Positions 9,637 through 18,879 of a DNA stretch of 64,000 nt are shown here, in pieces. Made by a program: the position numbers and the translations under genes. The DNA lies in NCBI GenBank assembly GCA_965199905.1, contig OZ241366.1, positions 3,782,001 through 3,846,000 of the forward strand. The letters are read 5' to 3'. Below the pieces are notes generated by a model. It saw only the letters and a program-made list of their open reading frames with translations, ran no database searches and was not told where the DNA came from. The first letter of the stretch is position 1; each line of letters starts with the position of its first letter. Source of the DNA: Ilyomonas sp965199905 (lineage in GTDB: Bacteria > Bacteroidota > Bacteroidia > Chitinophagales > Chitinophagaceae).

Positions 9637-9753
9637 AAAAGAGGCTGTCTCAAAAGTCGGGACAGCCTCTTTTTTATTCGGATACCTGATGGAGAAAGTT
9701 GTCGTTTAAGCGATTCTCAAAGCCTTCATTTTACTTTTGAGTCAGCCTCTTTT
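9637..9753. mobile_element. MITE-like remnant with inverted ends
   Basis: The left end (9637-9657, AAAAGAGGCTGTCTCAAAAG then T) and the right end (9733-9753) are inverted copies matching at 20 of 21 positions. They enclose only 75 bp with no reading frame. The ends resemble insertion-sequence termini of the GAGGCTGTCTCAAAAG type, suggesting a non-autonomous or internally deleted element. The left end also makes its own hairpin (9635-9649 with 9661-9675) followed by T residues, which could act as a terminator. Confidence 0.6.
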
Positions 9754-9875
9754 AATGCAAAAGATAATCTCTGCACACAACAGCAATTTATTGTTAGCTG
9801 CAATTTTCCCGAGCTATTACTACTTGACAGACAACTAAGAATTTGACTACATTGCAGCAAAAATTATAAGACTTT

Positions 9876-11045
9876 TTGAAAGTTGAACAGAACATACAAA
9901 GATTAAAATACTTGCTGTCATTGCTAAAAATGTCAGTTGACGAATTATTGCCTATAATTAGCGTAGGGCTAAAGACGCCTATTACAAGAGAACAGGTTTT
10001 TACGGCAAATATTGAACTCGGCTATTTAAAAAGAATTGACAAAGTTTTCAATAAAGGAATTCACTACTATTTGGATCCAAAATCACCAGAGATTTCAAAG
10101 GATGCAAGTATCTTTTTCAGAAAGAATAAATTTGATGTTGACCTAAATTTGGGTGCAAGAAAAATCGTCAATCACTTTGAAGAATTTAAAATTTCACTTT
10201 CTGCCATTGCCGAACTTTCAGATGTTAAGTTTGAAAGGCAATTACCTGTTTTTAAGATTAGTAACAGTCCTAAAAATGTAGCAAGTGAAATTAGAAAAGC
10301 TATTACACCTGAGTTCAAAGACAAACCAAAGGAATATTTAACTGAACTAATAAAAAAATTATCCGAAAAAAATATTTTGGTTTTTGAATTTGTAGAAACT
10401 TGGAACAAGAAAGATAAAGCTAATATTGATGGCTTTTTCCTTAAACAAAATGTTATCGTTTTAAAAAGACACCAAATTTCATTCAAAAGAGAAATTTTTA
10501 CTCTTGCTCACGAATTAGGGCATTATCTTTTGGACGAAGAAGAAATTGATAAAATTGAATATGATGATTTAGGCAATCAAAATTTATCAAAAATTGAAAA
10601 TTGGTGTAATGACTTTGCATACTACTTTTTAAGTGGGGAATTTGAAAAAGTAATTGAAGCTATTGACAACTCAAATGCTCAAAATGATTACAACATTGAT
10701 TTAGTTCAAAGCATTTCCGAAAAAACTCATTTAAGTAGAATTGCGATTTTTACCAAGTTGTTACTGCTTAATAAGATTAGTCCAGCAAACTACAAAAAAG
10801 TAAGAAATGAATTTGAAGAAGAGTTCCGAATTAAAAATGAAGAACTAAAAAAGCAAAGAGAATTAGATAAGCAAAACGGAACCAATGCAGGAGGCTCAAC
10901 ACCAGTTCCAATCAAATCACCACTGTTAGTTTCAACTATTCAAACAGCATTTTACGAAGGCGTAATTAATGAGTATGAATTTTGTAAAAAACTAAATATC
11001 AAACCCGGAAAAATAGACAGTTTCCTCTATGAAAGTAGTAATTGA
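9876..11045 (+). CDS. ImmA/IrrE-family zinc metallopeptidase (putative toxin-antitoxin or stress regulator)
   Basis: A 389-residue protein with the ImmA/IrrE (DUF955) metallopeptidase domain at about 155-300. The zinc motif is HELGH (212-216). A third ligand is likely E241 in ENWCNDFA, the usual ExxxNxFA pattern. The first 60 residues are helical and may take the place of the XRE DNA-binding domain seen in relatives; I could not confirm a helix-turn-helix. Such peptidases often cleave a partner repressor or act with a toxin. The gene overlaps the next by 17 bases, so they are co-expressed. It is much more AT-rich than its neighbours, which suggests transfer. TTG at 9876 gives the longest form; ATG at 9930 (residue 19) is an equally plausible start. 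Confidence 0.8.
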   Translation: MKVEQNIQRLKYLLSLLKMSVDELLPIISVGLKTPITREQVFTANIELGYLKRIDKVFNKGIHYYLDPKSPEISKDASIFFRKNKFDVDLNLGARKIVNHFEEFKISLSAIAELSDVKFERQLPVFKISNSPKNVASEIRKAITPEFKDKPKEYLTELIKKLSEKNILVFEFVETWNKKDKANIDGFFLKQNVIVLKRHQISFKREIFTLAHELGHYLLDEEEIDKIEYDDLGNQNLSKIENWCNDFAYYFLSGEFEKVIEAIDNSNAQNDYNIDLVQSISEKTHLSRIAIFTKLLLLNKISPANYKKVRNEFEEEFRIKNEELKKQRELDKQNGTNAGGSTPVPIKSPLLVSTIQTAFYEGVINEYEFCKKLNIKPGKIDSFLYESSN

Positions 11046-11604
11046 TACCAGCTCACTATTGTCGTTGGTTCGTTATTACTTGCCATTTGACAAACAGAGA
11101 ATATTATTTGAAATCGTAAAAGCAAAAATAGCTAGTAGCGAAATCTTAGTTATTGATAAAGTAATTGATGAATGTGAATATACCTCCAAAGGAATTGTAT
11201 TAGAAACTCTTTCATTTCTTATTGACAAAGCCTTTAATCAAACACACAAACTTCCACTTAACACAGAGTTTATTCTTCCACCTGCACCTGCCAAATTTTA
11301 CAGAATGGTAGATAACAATTTCGTAGTTGCAGTTCAAAGAGCAAGGCTGAATGAAACACAATATGATTCGTTGAAAAATGACTTTATGAACTCTGCTGAT
11401 ATGAAAATAATATTGACAAGTTTGAATCTTAAAAAGGATAATCCAACAGAAGATATATTTCTTGTGACAGAAGAAACGGAAGTAAGCAACGATAATAAAG
11501 TCTTTAAGAAAATTCCTGCAATTTGCTTGCAGTTAGACTTACAGACAATAAACGTTCAACAACTCATTGACAAATTGGAAGGCATCAAAATTGAAATCAA
11601 ATAA
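11029..11604 (+). CDS. PIN-like (DUF4411-like) putative ribonuclease toxin
   Basis: A 191-residue protein starting MKVVIDTSSLLSLVRYY, the first acidic site of a PIN-like fold. Later come a conserved ID-x-VIDE stretch and, near the end, VTEETE followed by KKIPAICLQL. That order (first aspartate at the N-terminus, TEE and IP-x-xC at the C-terminus) matches DUF4411-like PIN proteins, which are commonly paired with ImmA/IrrE peptidases. The ATG lies inside the end of the peptidase gene (17-base overlap). The inferred role is an RNA-cutting toxin controlled by its partner. The assignment rests on motif order only. Confidence 0.65.
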   Translation: MKVVIDTSSLLSLVRYYLPFDKQRILFEIVKAKIASSEILVIDKVIDECEYTSKGIVLETLSFLIDKAFNQTHKLPLNTEFILPPAPAKFYRMVDNNFVVAVQRARLNETQYDSLKNDFMNSADMKIILTSLNLKKDNPTEDIFLVTEETEVSNDNKVFKKIPAICLQLDLQTINVQQLIDKLEGIKIEIK

Positions 11605-11923
11605 AACTGCACCTAACAAAAGTATTGCTGCAAGCGGGGCAGACACAGCGCAGCATCAGCAGTAGTTTCGCTGTTCAGCTTTAGTTCCAGCGCGACAAAA
11701 CGCAGGGGAGCATTGGTAGTAAATATCAGCAATAAAATATTAATTGAGCTTCGGTTATCGGCTGACACGGCGCTATTATCCCACCTGCAAGACCCTCCGC
11801 CGGAGCCACACCGTTTGCTGAAAGCACAACCTCCGCTGACGCAGTTATCTTTCGCCAGCACACCCAAACCACCTGCCAAAGGCGCGATTCTTGCACCGCC
11901 ACCCGTTCACCATCCGTTACCGC
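11605..11923. other. intergenic stretch after the AT-rich insert; GC content rises
   Basis: Just after the PIN-like gene comes CCTAACAAAAGTATTGCTGC followed by a GC-rich, weakly palindromic stretch to about 11680. This looks like the right boundary of the AT-rich insert. From about 11750 the sequence is open in several frames but carries no recognisable protein. Confidence 0.4.
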
Positions 11924-12631
11924 ATGTTCTACTATTACCAGCTTCGCAATCATCATTACAAAACCGAAAGCCTGCCCCTCATCCTCTGTCCCCTGTGCCT
12001 TAGTGCCGGTGGCATCAGCATGAGCATCCAGCAAAAATATTATTGGATGATAGGTCCAATGTCGCCTTCCTCTAAATATGCCATTGCCTGGTGCGCTCAT
12101 TGCAACAACTACATCCCCAAAGTAAAGTGGACCGACGAAATGGACATCTTCTTCACCCGCCTCAAAAGAGATATTAAAACACCCCGACGCCTCTATCGCG
12201 GGCTCTGGGTAATGCCTTTAATATTGGTTGCTTTTGTTGGCACTATCCTCCTCGTCATCAACATCAGCAACAGCAACCACCAAAGCCGCGCTGCCGCTGT
12301 AAAAGAAGCTGTACTGCACCCGCATCCAGGCGACATCTTCCAGGTGATTCAGAGCGGCGGCAATAGCAATAACTCTGCGGTGTACACCTACTTTAAAGTA
12401 GACCATGCCGACGGCGATAATCTCTACCTCATTCCTTCCACCGTACAGAAGCCCGACATGACAGACTGGGACAATGTACCCACCGAAGCGGGTGCCTATA
12501 CAAAGCCACCGCTGGTGATTTCCCTTTCAAAAACAGACGACGGTGATATGTTTACCTACGGCGACAACGGAAGGGAGTACGGAATTGTGTATGGTGTGTG
12601 GAAGAACGGCGAACTAATCAAAAAATATTAA
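11924..12631 (+). CDS. zinc-ribbon membrane protein of unknown function
   Basis: A 235-residue protein. The ATG at 11924 gives MFYYYQLRNHHYKTE. An N-terminal zinc-ribbon-like pair CPLC (22-25) and CAHC (57-60) precedes one membrane helix (about 94-114). The remaining 120 residues follow the helix and include a GIVYGVWKNGE motif close to the end. I know similar unannotated Bacteroidota proteins but no function. It is followed after 3 bases by another small membrane protein, so the two probably form one transcript. Confidence 0.6.
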   Translation: MFYYYQLRNHHYKTESLPLILCPLCLSAGGISMSIQQKYYWMIGPMSPSSKYAIAWCAHCNNYIPKVKWTDEMDIFFTRLKRDIKTPRRLYRGLWVMPLILVAFVGTILLVINISNSNHQSRAAAVKEAVLHPHPGDIFQVIQSGGNSNNSAVYTYFKVDHADGDNLYLIPSTVQKPDMTDWDNVPTEAGAYTKPPLVISLSKTDDGDMFTYGDNGREYGIVYGVWKNGELIKKY

Positions 12632-12634
12632 ACG

Positions 12635-12970
12635 ATGGCATTTGAAGATCATAAACAACGAGTCCCGGACAGGAAGATTAACTGGGCAGACTATGAGTAC
12701 ATAAACAAAGGCTCGCGGCAGCCGGGGCGCGGGCTCATCTTTGTTACCCTTTTTGCCGTGGCTACATGGTGGTTTGCCTGGGTGCGCTGGCATGATATGG
12801 AAGAAGCGGAGAGGAGCGGCTCAACCCTTTCTATGAGCTCGCTGGAATGGGGGCTATACAAGACAGGCGGTAAATGGGCAATGCCGGTGCTGTTTACATT
12901 GTTGGGTGTTTTTTTTGTCTGGCTCGGCATCCGCAATTATTTCCGTCTGAAGAAGATGAAGGAAAGTTGA
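12635..12970 (+). CDS. small two-helix membrane protein, partner of the zinc-ribbon protein
   Basis: A 111-residue protein with a hydrophilic N-terminus, a first helix at about 33-51 (LIFVTLFAVATWWFAWV) and a second at about 80-100 (AMPVLFTLLGVFFVWLGI), then a short basic tail. It starts 3 bases after the previous stop codon, implying translational coupling. Unrecognised; a subunit or regulator of its neighbour is a guess from position only. Confidence 0.55.
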   Translation: MAFEDHKQRVPDRKINWADYEYINKGSRQPGRGLIFVTLFAVATWWFAWVRWHDMEEAERSGSTLSMSSLEWGLYKTGGKWAMPVLFTLLGVFFVWLGIRNYFRLKKMKES

Positions 12971-13080
12971 TACGGGAAGATACAGGTGGACTTCCAAACG
13001 TAACGCAGTTCAGTCAAAAAATTAAAGAGTTTACATCTATGTGCTGCTGTCGGAATTAGTGTCCGGGTCTACAAAACAAA

Positions 13081-13109
13081 AATGCCTTGCTATTGTATAG
13101 CCAGGCATT
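13081..13109. terminator. hairpin terminator after the membrane-protein pair
   Basis: The arms 13081-13093 and 13097-13109 form a 12-of-13-bp stem with a TGT loop, followed on the plus strand by TAAAAATA. A-rich flanks on both sides mean it could work in either direction. Confidence 0.55.
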
Positions 13110-13134
13110 AAAAATACGCTTATAAGTTAATTAG

Positions 13135-13440
13135 CTATTTTTTCATCCCCAACATCTGCTGCAGTATGTCAACCTTTTCCTTCTCACTTTTCACCAAAAC
13201 CTCGTATAATCAGACTGCAATTACAGCAACTTCAGAATCAGCTTTCAGCTATCTATCATTATCCGCATCATCGACAATAGATTTATTGTCACAAATATCT
13301 GATAACATTTTGATTGTTAAACCCAAACCTCATTCGTGCACCCTGCCACATCCTCCAAATTATGAATTAACCTTACTTAATTTAAAAAAAGTTCTTGCGC
13401 AACTCTCACAACACGTTCAGCAGCTTTCATAAGCACTTCT
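13135..13440 (-). pseudogene. remnant of a small gene downstream of rpoC
   Basis: On the minus strand the last 20 codons read cleanly to a TAG stop at 13137-13135, ending KVDILQQMLGMKK. Just upstream the same frame holds DSEVAVIAV, a stop, LYEVLVK; further up it has another stop. The text between the stops looks like real protein, so this appears to be a decayed coding sequence. The product is not recognised and does not look like the DUF3467 gene that often follows rpoC in Bacteroidota. Confidence 0.35.
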
Positions 13441-13508
13441 ACTGGAAACACACCCGCTGCTTGCATTATCATCTGGTTGGCATCCGCACTCTCACACAAA
13501 GCACAAAA

Positions 13509-13539
13509 AAAGGCCGGAAGCATATTGCTTCCGGCCTTT
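13509..13539 (-). terminator. rpoC terminator
   Basis: A perfect 14-bp GC-rich stem (13509-13522 with 13526-13539) with a TAT loop, followed on the minus strand by a run of seven T. It lies 22 bases beyond the rpoC stop codon, a textbook intrinsic terminator. Confidence 0.9.
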
Positions 13540-13561
13540 ATATTTTCAAAACAGATAAAGA

Positions 13562-16500
13562 CTATTCTTCATCATCAAAGCTCATTGCTTCCTTCGTTGT
13601 CGCCAGCAATTCGTACTCTTCTTTGCTGCCTACAATCAGGTTATCGAACTCACGTAAGCCCGTACCTGCAGGTATCGCATGACCGGTAATTACGTTCTCC
13701 TTCAAGCCAAGCATATCATCCGCTTTGCCCTGGATGGCAGCCGAGCTAAGTACCTTCGTTGTTTCCTGGAACGATGCTGCTGAAATCCAGCTCTGCACAC
13801 CCAGCGAAGCTTTCGTAATACCTAACAGAACCGGTTGTGCTGTGGCAGGCTGCGCATCGCGCACTTCCACCAGTTTCTTGTCGGCGCGGCGAAGAGCAGA
13901 GTTTTCCTCTCTCAGTTCACGCACACTTACAATCTGACCAGCTTTCAGTTTGCCGCTTTCGCCTGGCTCTGTTACTACCTTCTTATCGAAGATGCGGTCA
14001 TTCTCTTCGTTAAAATCAAACCTGTCTTCCAGGTCTTCTTCCAGGAAGCGCGTATCACCCGCATCAACAATTTCAACCTTCTTCATCATCTGGCGAACGA
14101 TCACTTCAATGTGCTTGTCGTTGATCTTTACACCCTGTAAACGATATACTTCCTGAATCTCATTCACCACGTATTCCTGCACAGCGAACGGACCTTTAAT
14201 AGAAAGAATATCAGCCGGCGCCGTCTGTCCATCAGACATAGCCGCACCTGCTTTTACAAAGTCACCATCCTGCACCAGTATCTGGCGCGTTAATGGAACC
14301 AGGTATTTTTTTACCACGCCATCTCTCGCTTCCACGATGATTTCGCGGTTACCACGTTTTACATTACCAAACGCTACCACACCATCAATTTCGCAAACAA
14401 TAGCCGGGCTGCTTGGGTTACGTGCTTCGAACAGTTCTGTTACACGTGGCAGACCACCGGTGATATCACCAGACTTACGCATGGTACGCGGAATCTTCAC
14501 AATTACCTGTCCCGCTTTTACTTTCTCACCATCTTCAATGATGAGCCGGCTACCAACCGGCAGGTTATAATTGCGGATTTCAGCGCCTTCTACGATGATA
14601 CCCGGAATCTTTGTTTTATCTTTTGATTCGATAATCACTTTATCGCGGTGACCTGTTTGCTCATCGGCCTCTTCACGGAACGTGAAGCCGTCTGCAATGT
14701 TTTCAAACTTGATCTCACCCGCCATTTCAGATACCACGACGTTGTTGAACGGATCCCAGGTACACATTACATCACCTTTCTTTACTACCTGCCCGTCTTT
14801 CACGTTCAGCGTAGCACCATAAGGAATGTTGTTGGTAACCAGAAGACGGTCGTTCTTTACGTCCATGATACGCACTTCACCGGTACGACCGATAACGATC
14901 ATTGCCTTTTGGCCTTCATTGTTCAGCGCTTCAACGGTACGTAAACCATCAAACTGGATGGTACCATCGAATTTCGCCGGCAATGTAGATTCAATGGAAG
15001 AAGAACCCGCAATACCACCCACGTGGAAGGTACGAAGCGTTAACTGTGTACCCGGCTCACCAATCGATTGCGCCGCGATGATACCAACCGCATCACCACG
15101 TTGTGCTGTATAACCGGTAGCGAGGTTTTTACCATAACATTTTACGCACACACCGCGCTTGCTTTCGCAAGTTAGTACGGAACGGATTTCAACCGTTTCA
15201 ATACCGATTTCTTCGATGGCGTGAGCAATGTCAACCGTAATTTCTTCGCCGGCGCCAACCACAACTTCATCAGTCAGCGGGTTAAATACATCGTGCAAAG
15301 AAGTTCTGCCGATGATTCTATCTGCCAATGGCTCAATAATATCTTCGTTATCTTTTAATGCCGTTGTTGCAATACCACGAAGCGTTCCGCAATCTTCTTC
15401 GTTGATTACCACATCCTGCGCAACGTCAACGAGACGACGGGTTAAGTAACCGGCATCGGCTGTTTTCAAGGCAGTATCCGCAAGACCTTTACGGGCTCCA
15501 TGCGTAGAGATGAAGTAATCCAATACGTTCAAGCCACCTTTAAAGTTAGACAAGATTGGATTCTCAATAATTTCAGAACCGGATGAACCGCTCTTACGAG
15601 GTTTTGCCATCAAGCCTCTGATACCAGCCAACTGTTTTACCTGCTGCTTGCTACCACGCGCACCGGAATCGAGCATCATATAAACAGAGTTGAACCCTTG
15701 TTTATCGGTTGCCATTTCGCGGATGAGCGTTTCTGTCAAACGGGTGTCTACGCGGCTCCAGATATCAATAACCTGGTTGTAGCGTTCGTTGTTGGTGATT
15801 AAGCCCATGTTGTAGCTTTCCCACACTTCATCAACTTCCACCTTTGCGCCTTCTAGTAATTCGTTACGTATTTCAGGGATGATCAAATCATTTATACTAA
15901 ATGATAAACCACCACGGAACGCCATACGGAAACCAAGCTGCTTAATATCGTCGAGGAATTTGGCTGTTTTAGGAACGTCGGTAATCTTGATGATGTCACC
16001 GATGATTTCCCGAAGACTTTTCTTCGTGAGAAGTGCATTTATATAACCCACTTCAGCCGGAACGTGCTGATTAAACAACACACGGCCAACCGTTGTATCA
16101 ATGAGTTTTTTCTTCAATTCACCACCTTCACGCACATTCGCTCTCACTTTAATGTTAGCGTGCAGGTCAACCTGGTTTTCATTATACGCAATAAGTACTT
16201 CTTCCTGGCTGTAAAAAGCTTTTCCTTCACCTTTTACTACTAAATCAGCCGTGGTTTTTTTGCCTTTGGTAATATAGTATAAACCCAATACCATGTCCTG
16301 CGAAGGCAGCGTGATTGGTGTACCGTTCTGCGGGTTCAATATGTTGTGAGAAGACAGCATTAATAACTGTGCTTCCAAAACTGCAGCCGCGCTCAGTGGA
16401 ACGTGTACTGCCATCTGGTCACCATCAAAATCGGCGTTGAACGCAGCCGTTACCAACGGGTGAAGCTGGATAGCTTTACCTTCCACTAACCGTGGCTGGA

Positions 16501-17851
16501 ATGCCTGAATTGACAAACGGTGCAGCGTTGGCGCACGGTTCAGCATTACAGGATGACCTTTCAATATGTTTTCGAGGATGTCCCAAACGATGGCTTCTTT
16601 TTTATCAACCAGTTTCTTGGCAGATTTCACCGTTTTTACCACACCGCGTTCAATGAGTTTGCGGATGATAAACGGCTTGAACAATTCAGCCGCCATATCT
16701 TTTGGTAAACCGCATTCGTGCATTTTTAATTCAGGACCTACTACGATAACCGAACGACCGGAATAGTCAACACGTTTGCCCAATAAGTTCTGACGGAAAC
16801 GACCTTGTTTGCCTTTCAATACGTCCGACAATGACTTCAGCGCGCGACCACCTTCTGCTTTTACAGCGTTAGATTTACGGCTGTTATCAAACAAGCTATC
16901 CACTGCTTCCTGCAGCATACGTTTTTCATTACGCAGGATTACTTCCGGCGCTTTGATTTCCAACAAACGCTTCAAACGGTTGTTGCGGATGATAACGCGG
17001 CGATACAGGTCATTCAAATCAGATGATGCGAAACGACCGCCATCCAAAGGAACAAGCGGACGAAGTTCCGGTGGAATAACCGGGATATATTGCATTACCA
17101 TCCATTGCGGCTGGTTCGTGATACGTGTAGAAGCATCGCGGAACGATTCTACAACGCTCAAACGCTTCAGGGCATCTGCCTTGCGCTGCTGCGAAGTTTC
17201 GTTGGCAGCGGCATTGCGAAGCGTAAAGCTTAAGCCATCGAGGTCAATGCGTGCCAGCAGGTCGTGAACCGCATCGGCGCCCATTTTCGCAATGAATTTT
17301 TGCGGGTCTTCGTCCGGCAGAAACTGGTTGTCCTTCGGCAGGTTATCAATAATGTCGAGATATTCTTCTTCTGTCAGCAGGTCGCCCGGCTGCAAGCCTT
17401 TGTCTTCGCGCACGCCAGACTGAATTACTGCATATCTTTCATAATATACAATAGTTTCCAGCTTTTTAGAACTCATGCCGAGCAGGTAGCCAATCTTGTT
17501 TGGAAGGCTTTTAAAATACCAGATGTGAACTACGGGAACCACAAGTTTAATGTGCCCCATACGTTCGCGGCGCACTTTCTTTTCAGTAACTTCTACGCCG
17601 CAACGGTCGCAAACGATGCCTTTATAACGAATGCGCTTGTATTTTCCGCAGGCGCACTCATAATCTTTTACCGGTCCGAAAATACGCTCACAGAACAAGC
17701 CGTCTCTTTCCGGCTTGTATGTGCGGTAGTTGATGGTTTCCGGCTTTAATACTTCGCCAAAGCTGCGCTCCAGAATGCTATCCGGGCTTGCCAATCCAAT
17801 AGTGATTTTGGAGAAGCTGGCTCTGGGACGATTGTCTTTTCTGATTGCCAT
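13562..17851 (-). CDS. rpoC: DNA-directed RNA polymerase subunit beta'
   Basis: A 1429-residue catalytic subunit of RNA polymerase. The magnesium-binding motif NADFDGDQ is at 472-479 (D474, D476, D478). The N-terminal zinc site uses C66, C68, C81 and C84. A second zinc site lies in CESKRGVCVKCYGKN in the C-terminal half. The trigger-loop region and the C-terminal FQETTKVLSSAAIQGK are present, and no break was seen. Unusually, rpoB is not upstream: the 616 bases before the start are non-coding and the next gene is a divergent response regulator. rpoC must therefore have its own promoter here. Confidence 0.98.
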   Translation of the reverse strand: MAIRKDNRPRASFSKITIGLASPDSILERSFGEVLKPETINYRTYKPERDGLFCERIFGPVKDYECACGKYKRIRYKGIVCDRCGVEVTEKKVRRERMGHIKLVVPVVHIWYFKSLPNKIGYLLGMSSKKLETIVYYERYAVIQSGVREDKGLQPGDLLTEEEYLDIIDNLPKDNQFLPDEDPQKFIAKMGADAVHDLLARIDLDGLSFTLRNAAANETSQQRKADALKRLSVVESFRDASTRITNQPQWMVMQYIPVIPPELRPLVPLDGGRFASSDLNDLYRRVIIRNNRLKRLLEIKAPEVILRNEKRMLQEAVDSLFDNSRKSNAVKAEGGRALKSLSDVLKGKQGRFRQNLLGKRVDYSGRSVIVVGPELKMHECGLPKDMAAELFKPFIIRKLIERGVVKTVKSAKKLVDKKEAIVWDILENILKGHPVMLNRAPTLHRLSIQAFQPRLVEGKAIQLHPLVTAAFNADFDGDQMAVHVPLSAAAVLEAQLLMLSSHNILNPQNGTPITLPSQDMVLGLYYITKGKKTTADLVVKGEGKAFYSQEEVLIAYNENQVDLHANIKVRANVREGGELKKKLIDTTVGRVLFNQHVPAEVGYINALLTKKSLREIIGDIIKITDVPKTAKFLDDIKQLGFRMAFRGGLSFSINDLIIPEIRNELLEGAKVEVDEVWESYNMGLITNNERYNQVIDIWSRVDTRLTETLIREMATDKQGFNSVYMMLDSGARGSKQQVKQLAGIRGLMAKPRKSGSSGSEIIENPILSNFKGGLNVLDYFISTHGARKGLADTALKTADAGYLTRRLVDVAQDVVINEEDCGTLRGIATTALKDNEDIIEPLADRIIGRTSLHDVFNPLTDEVVVGAGEEITVDIAHAIEEIGIETVEIRSVLTCESKRGVCVKCYGKNLATGYTAQRGDAVGIIAAQSIGEPGTQLTLRTFHVGGIAGSSSIESTLPAKFDGTIQFDGLRTVEALNNEGQKAMIVIGRTGEVRIMDVKNDRLLVTNNIPYGATLNVKDGQVVKKGDVMCTWDPFNNVVVSEMAGEIKFENIADGFTFREEADEQTGHRDKVIIESKDKTKIPGIIVEGAEIRNYNLPVGSRLIIEDGEKVKAGQVIVKIPRTMRKSGDITGGLPRVTELFEARNPSSPAIVCEIDGVVAFGNVKRGNREIIVEARDGVVKKYLVPLTRQILVQDGDFVKAGAAMSDGQTAPADILSIKGPFAVQEYVVNEIQEVYRLQGVKINDKHIEVIVRQMMKKVEIVDAGDTRFLEEDLEDRFDFNEENDRIFDKKVVTEPGESGKLKAGQIVSVRELREENSALRRADKKLVEVRDAQPATAQPVLLGITKASLGVQSWISAASFQETTKVLSSAAIQGKADDMLGLKENVITGHAIPAGTGLREFDNLIVGSKEEYELLATTKEAMSFDDEE

Positions 17852-18467
17852 ATTAACGTTAGAATTTTTTGTGACGGCTATGATGTATTTTGAAGTCTGT
17901 ACGACTATTCAGGTTTCTGTTTCGTGTTATACAAATAAATAATTGCAGAGAATCCTGTTTGCAATTTCGGGGGCGGAAGTATTATTTGTTTTTAAACAAA
18001 ACCACCCAAGCCCTTTTAAATCACATTAGTTTTTCTGCAAAAATTAGAACTGAATAAATCGAAGATTGATGCCTGAGAGGTTGGGAGATTCCAAAATACA
18101 TAAGTCGGCAAAAATATGAAGATTCTATAATAAAAAAAATTGAAATCATAAAATTTTCCTTTAAAATTTTTCAAAGACAAATTTTAATTTCGGAATTGCT
18201 TTGATTGTTTCATTTTCGCTCCTGTTTTTATGAACAGGAATCCCGGTGTCTTAAACTTATTTGTTTTGGGTTTACAAAGTTTTCCATCTATTGGAGGTTT
18301 GTTTACGAATACTTATTGGTAGTTAATTTTACTGCATTTCGAATGCCGGGGTTTTTGTTAGTGAGGAAGAAGGATATAAAGAATTGGATGTGAGCGTAGT
18401 TTGTACTGTTGACTGATATTTATTGTAAAACAAATTATATTAGATTTCCAATTTTACTTGTCCTAAG
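17852..18467. other. divergent intergenic region between rpoC and a response regulator
   Basis: 616 bp, very AT-rich between 18110 and 18200, without a convincing gene. It must hold the rpoC promoter (minus strand) and that of the regulator at 18468. A possible -7 like stretch for rpoC lies in the TATTTATTTG reading at about 17930-17940, but it departs from the consensus. No trace of rpoB coding sequence was found. Confidence 0.4.
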
Positions 18468-18845
18468 ATGAATTCAAAGAAAATCCTGGTTCTTGATGAT
18501 GACCTTGACATCCTGATTGTTGTGCAGCTTTTATTTAAAGTAAAAGGTTTTAACGTAATGGCAATTTCGCATTGGGAAGAGATTTATGAAAAGATTGAAA
18601 CATTTCAGCCTGATCTGATTCTTCTTGATGTGCTGCTGTCGGGAAATGATGGCAGGGATATTTGTAAAGTGCTTAAGAAAAAGCCGGATACAAAGAATAT
18701 TCCTGTAATTCTTTTTTCAGCCAATCCGGCTGTGGAAAAAACAGCTTCTGAGTGCCTGGCGAACGACTTTGTACATAAACCTTTTGAAGTAAACGACCTG
18801 ATGAAAACGATCAACCGGCATCTTGAAGATTCGGGACAAGGTTGA
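18468..18845 (+). CDS. single-domain response regulator (CheY-like)
   Basis: A 125-residue receiver domain with no output domain. Acidic pocket D10-D12, phosphoacceptor D54 in LLDVLL, switch S84, conserved K104 in HKPF. It would be phosphorylated by a histidine kinase encoded elsewhere and act by binding a partner protein. It is a single gene, divergent from rpoC and convergent with ispH. Confidence 0.9.
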   Translation: MNSKKILVLDDDLDILIVVQLLFKVKGFNVMAISHWEEIYEKIETFQPDLILLDVLLSGNDGRDICKVLKKKPDTKNIPVILFSANPAVEKTASECLANDFVHKPFEVNDLMKTINRHLEDSGQG

Positions 18846-18879
18846 TTGCTGTTTAGTTCGGGAATGCCAGGGTGATAAA

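Noticed and set aside
11605..11700. attC-like site after the PIN-like gene (CCTAACAAAAG...)
   Set aside because: Only one end resembles a recombination core and no second copy is in the window.
17852..18467. Hidden rpoB remnant or small RNA upstream of rpoC
   Set aside because: No frame shows RNA polymerase beta-subunit sequence and no stable conserved fold could be recognised by eye.
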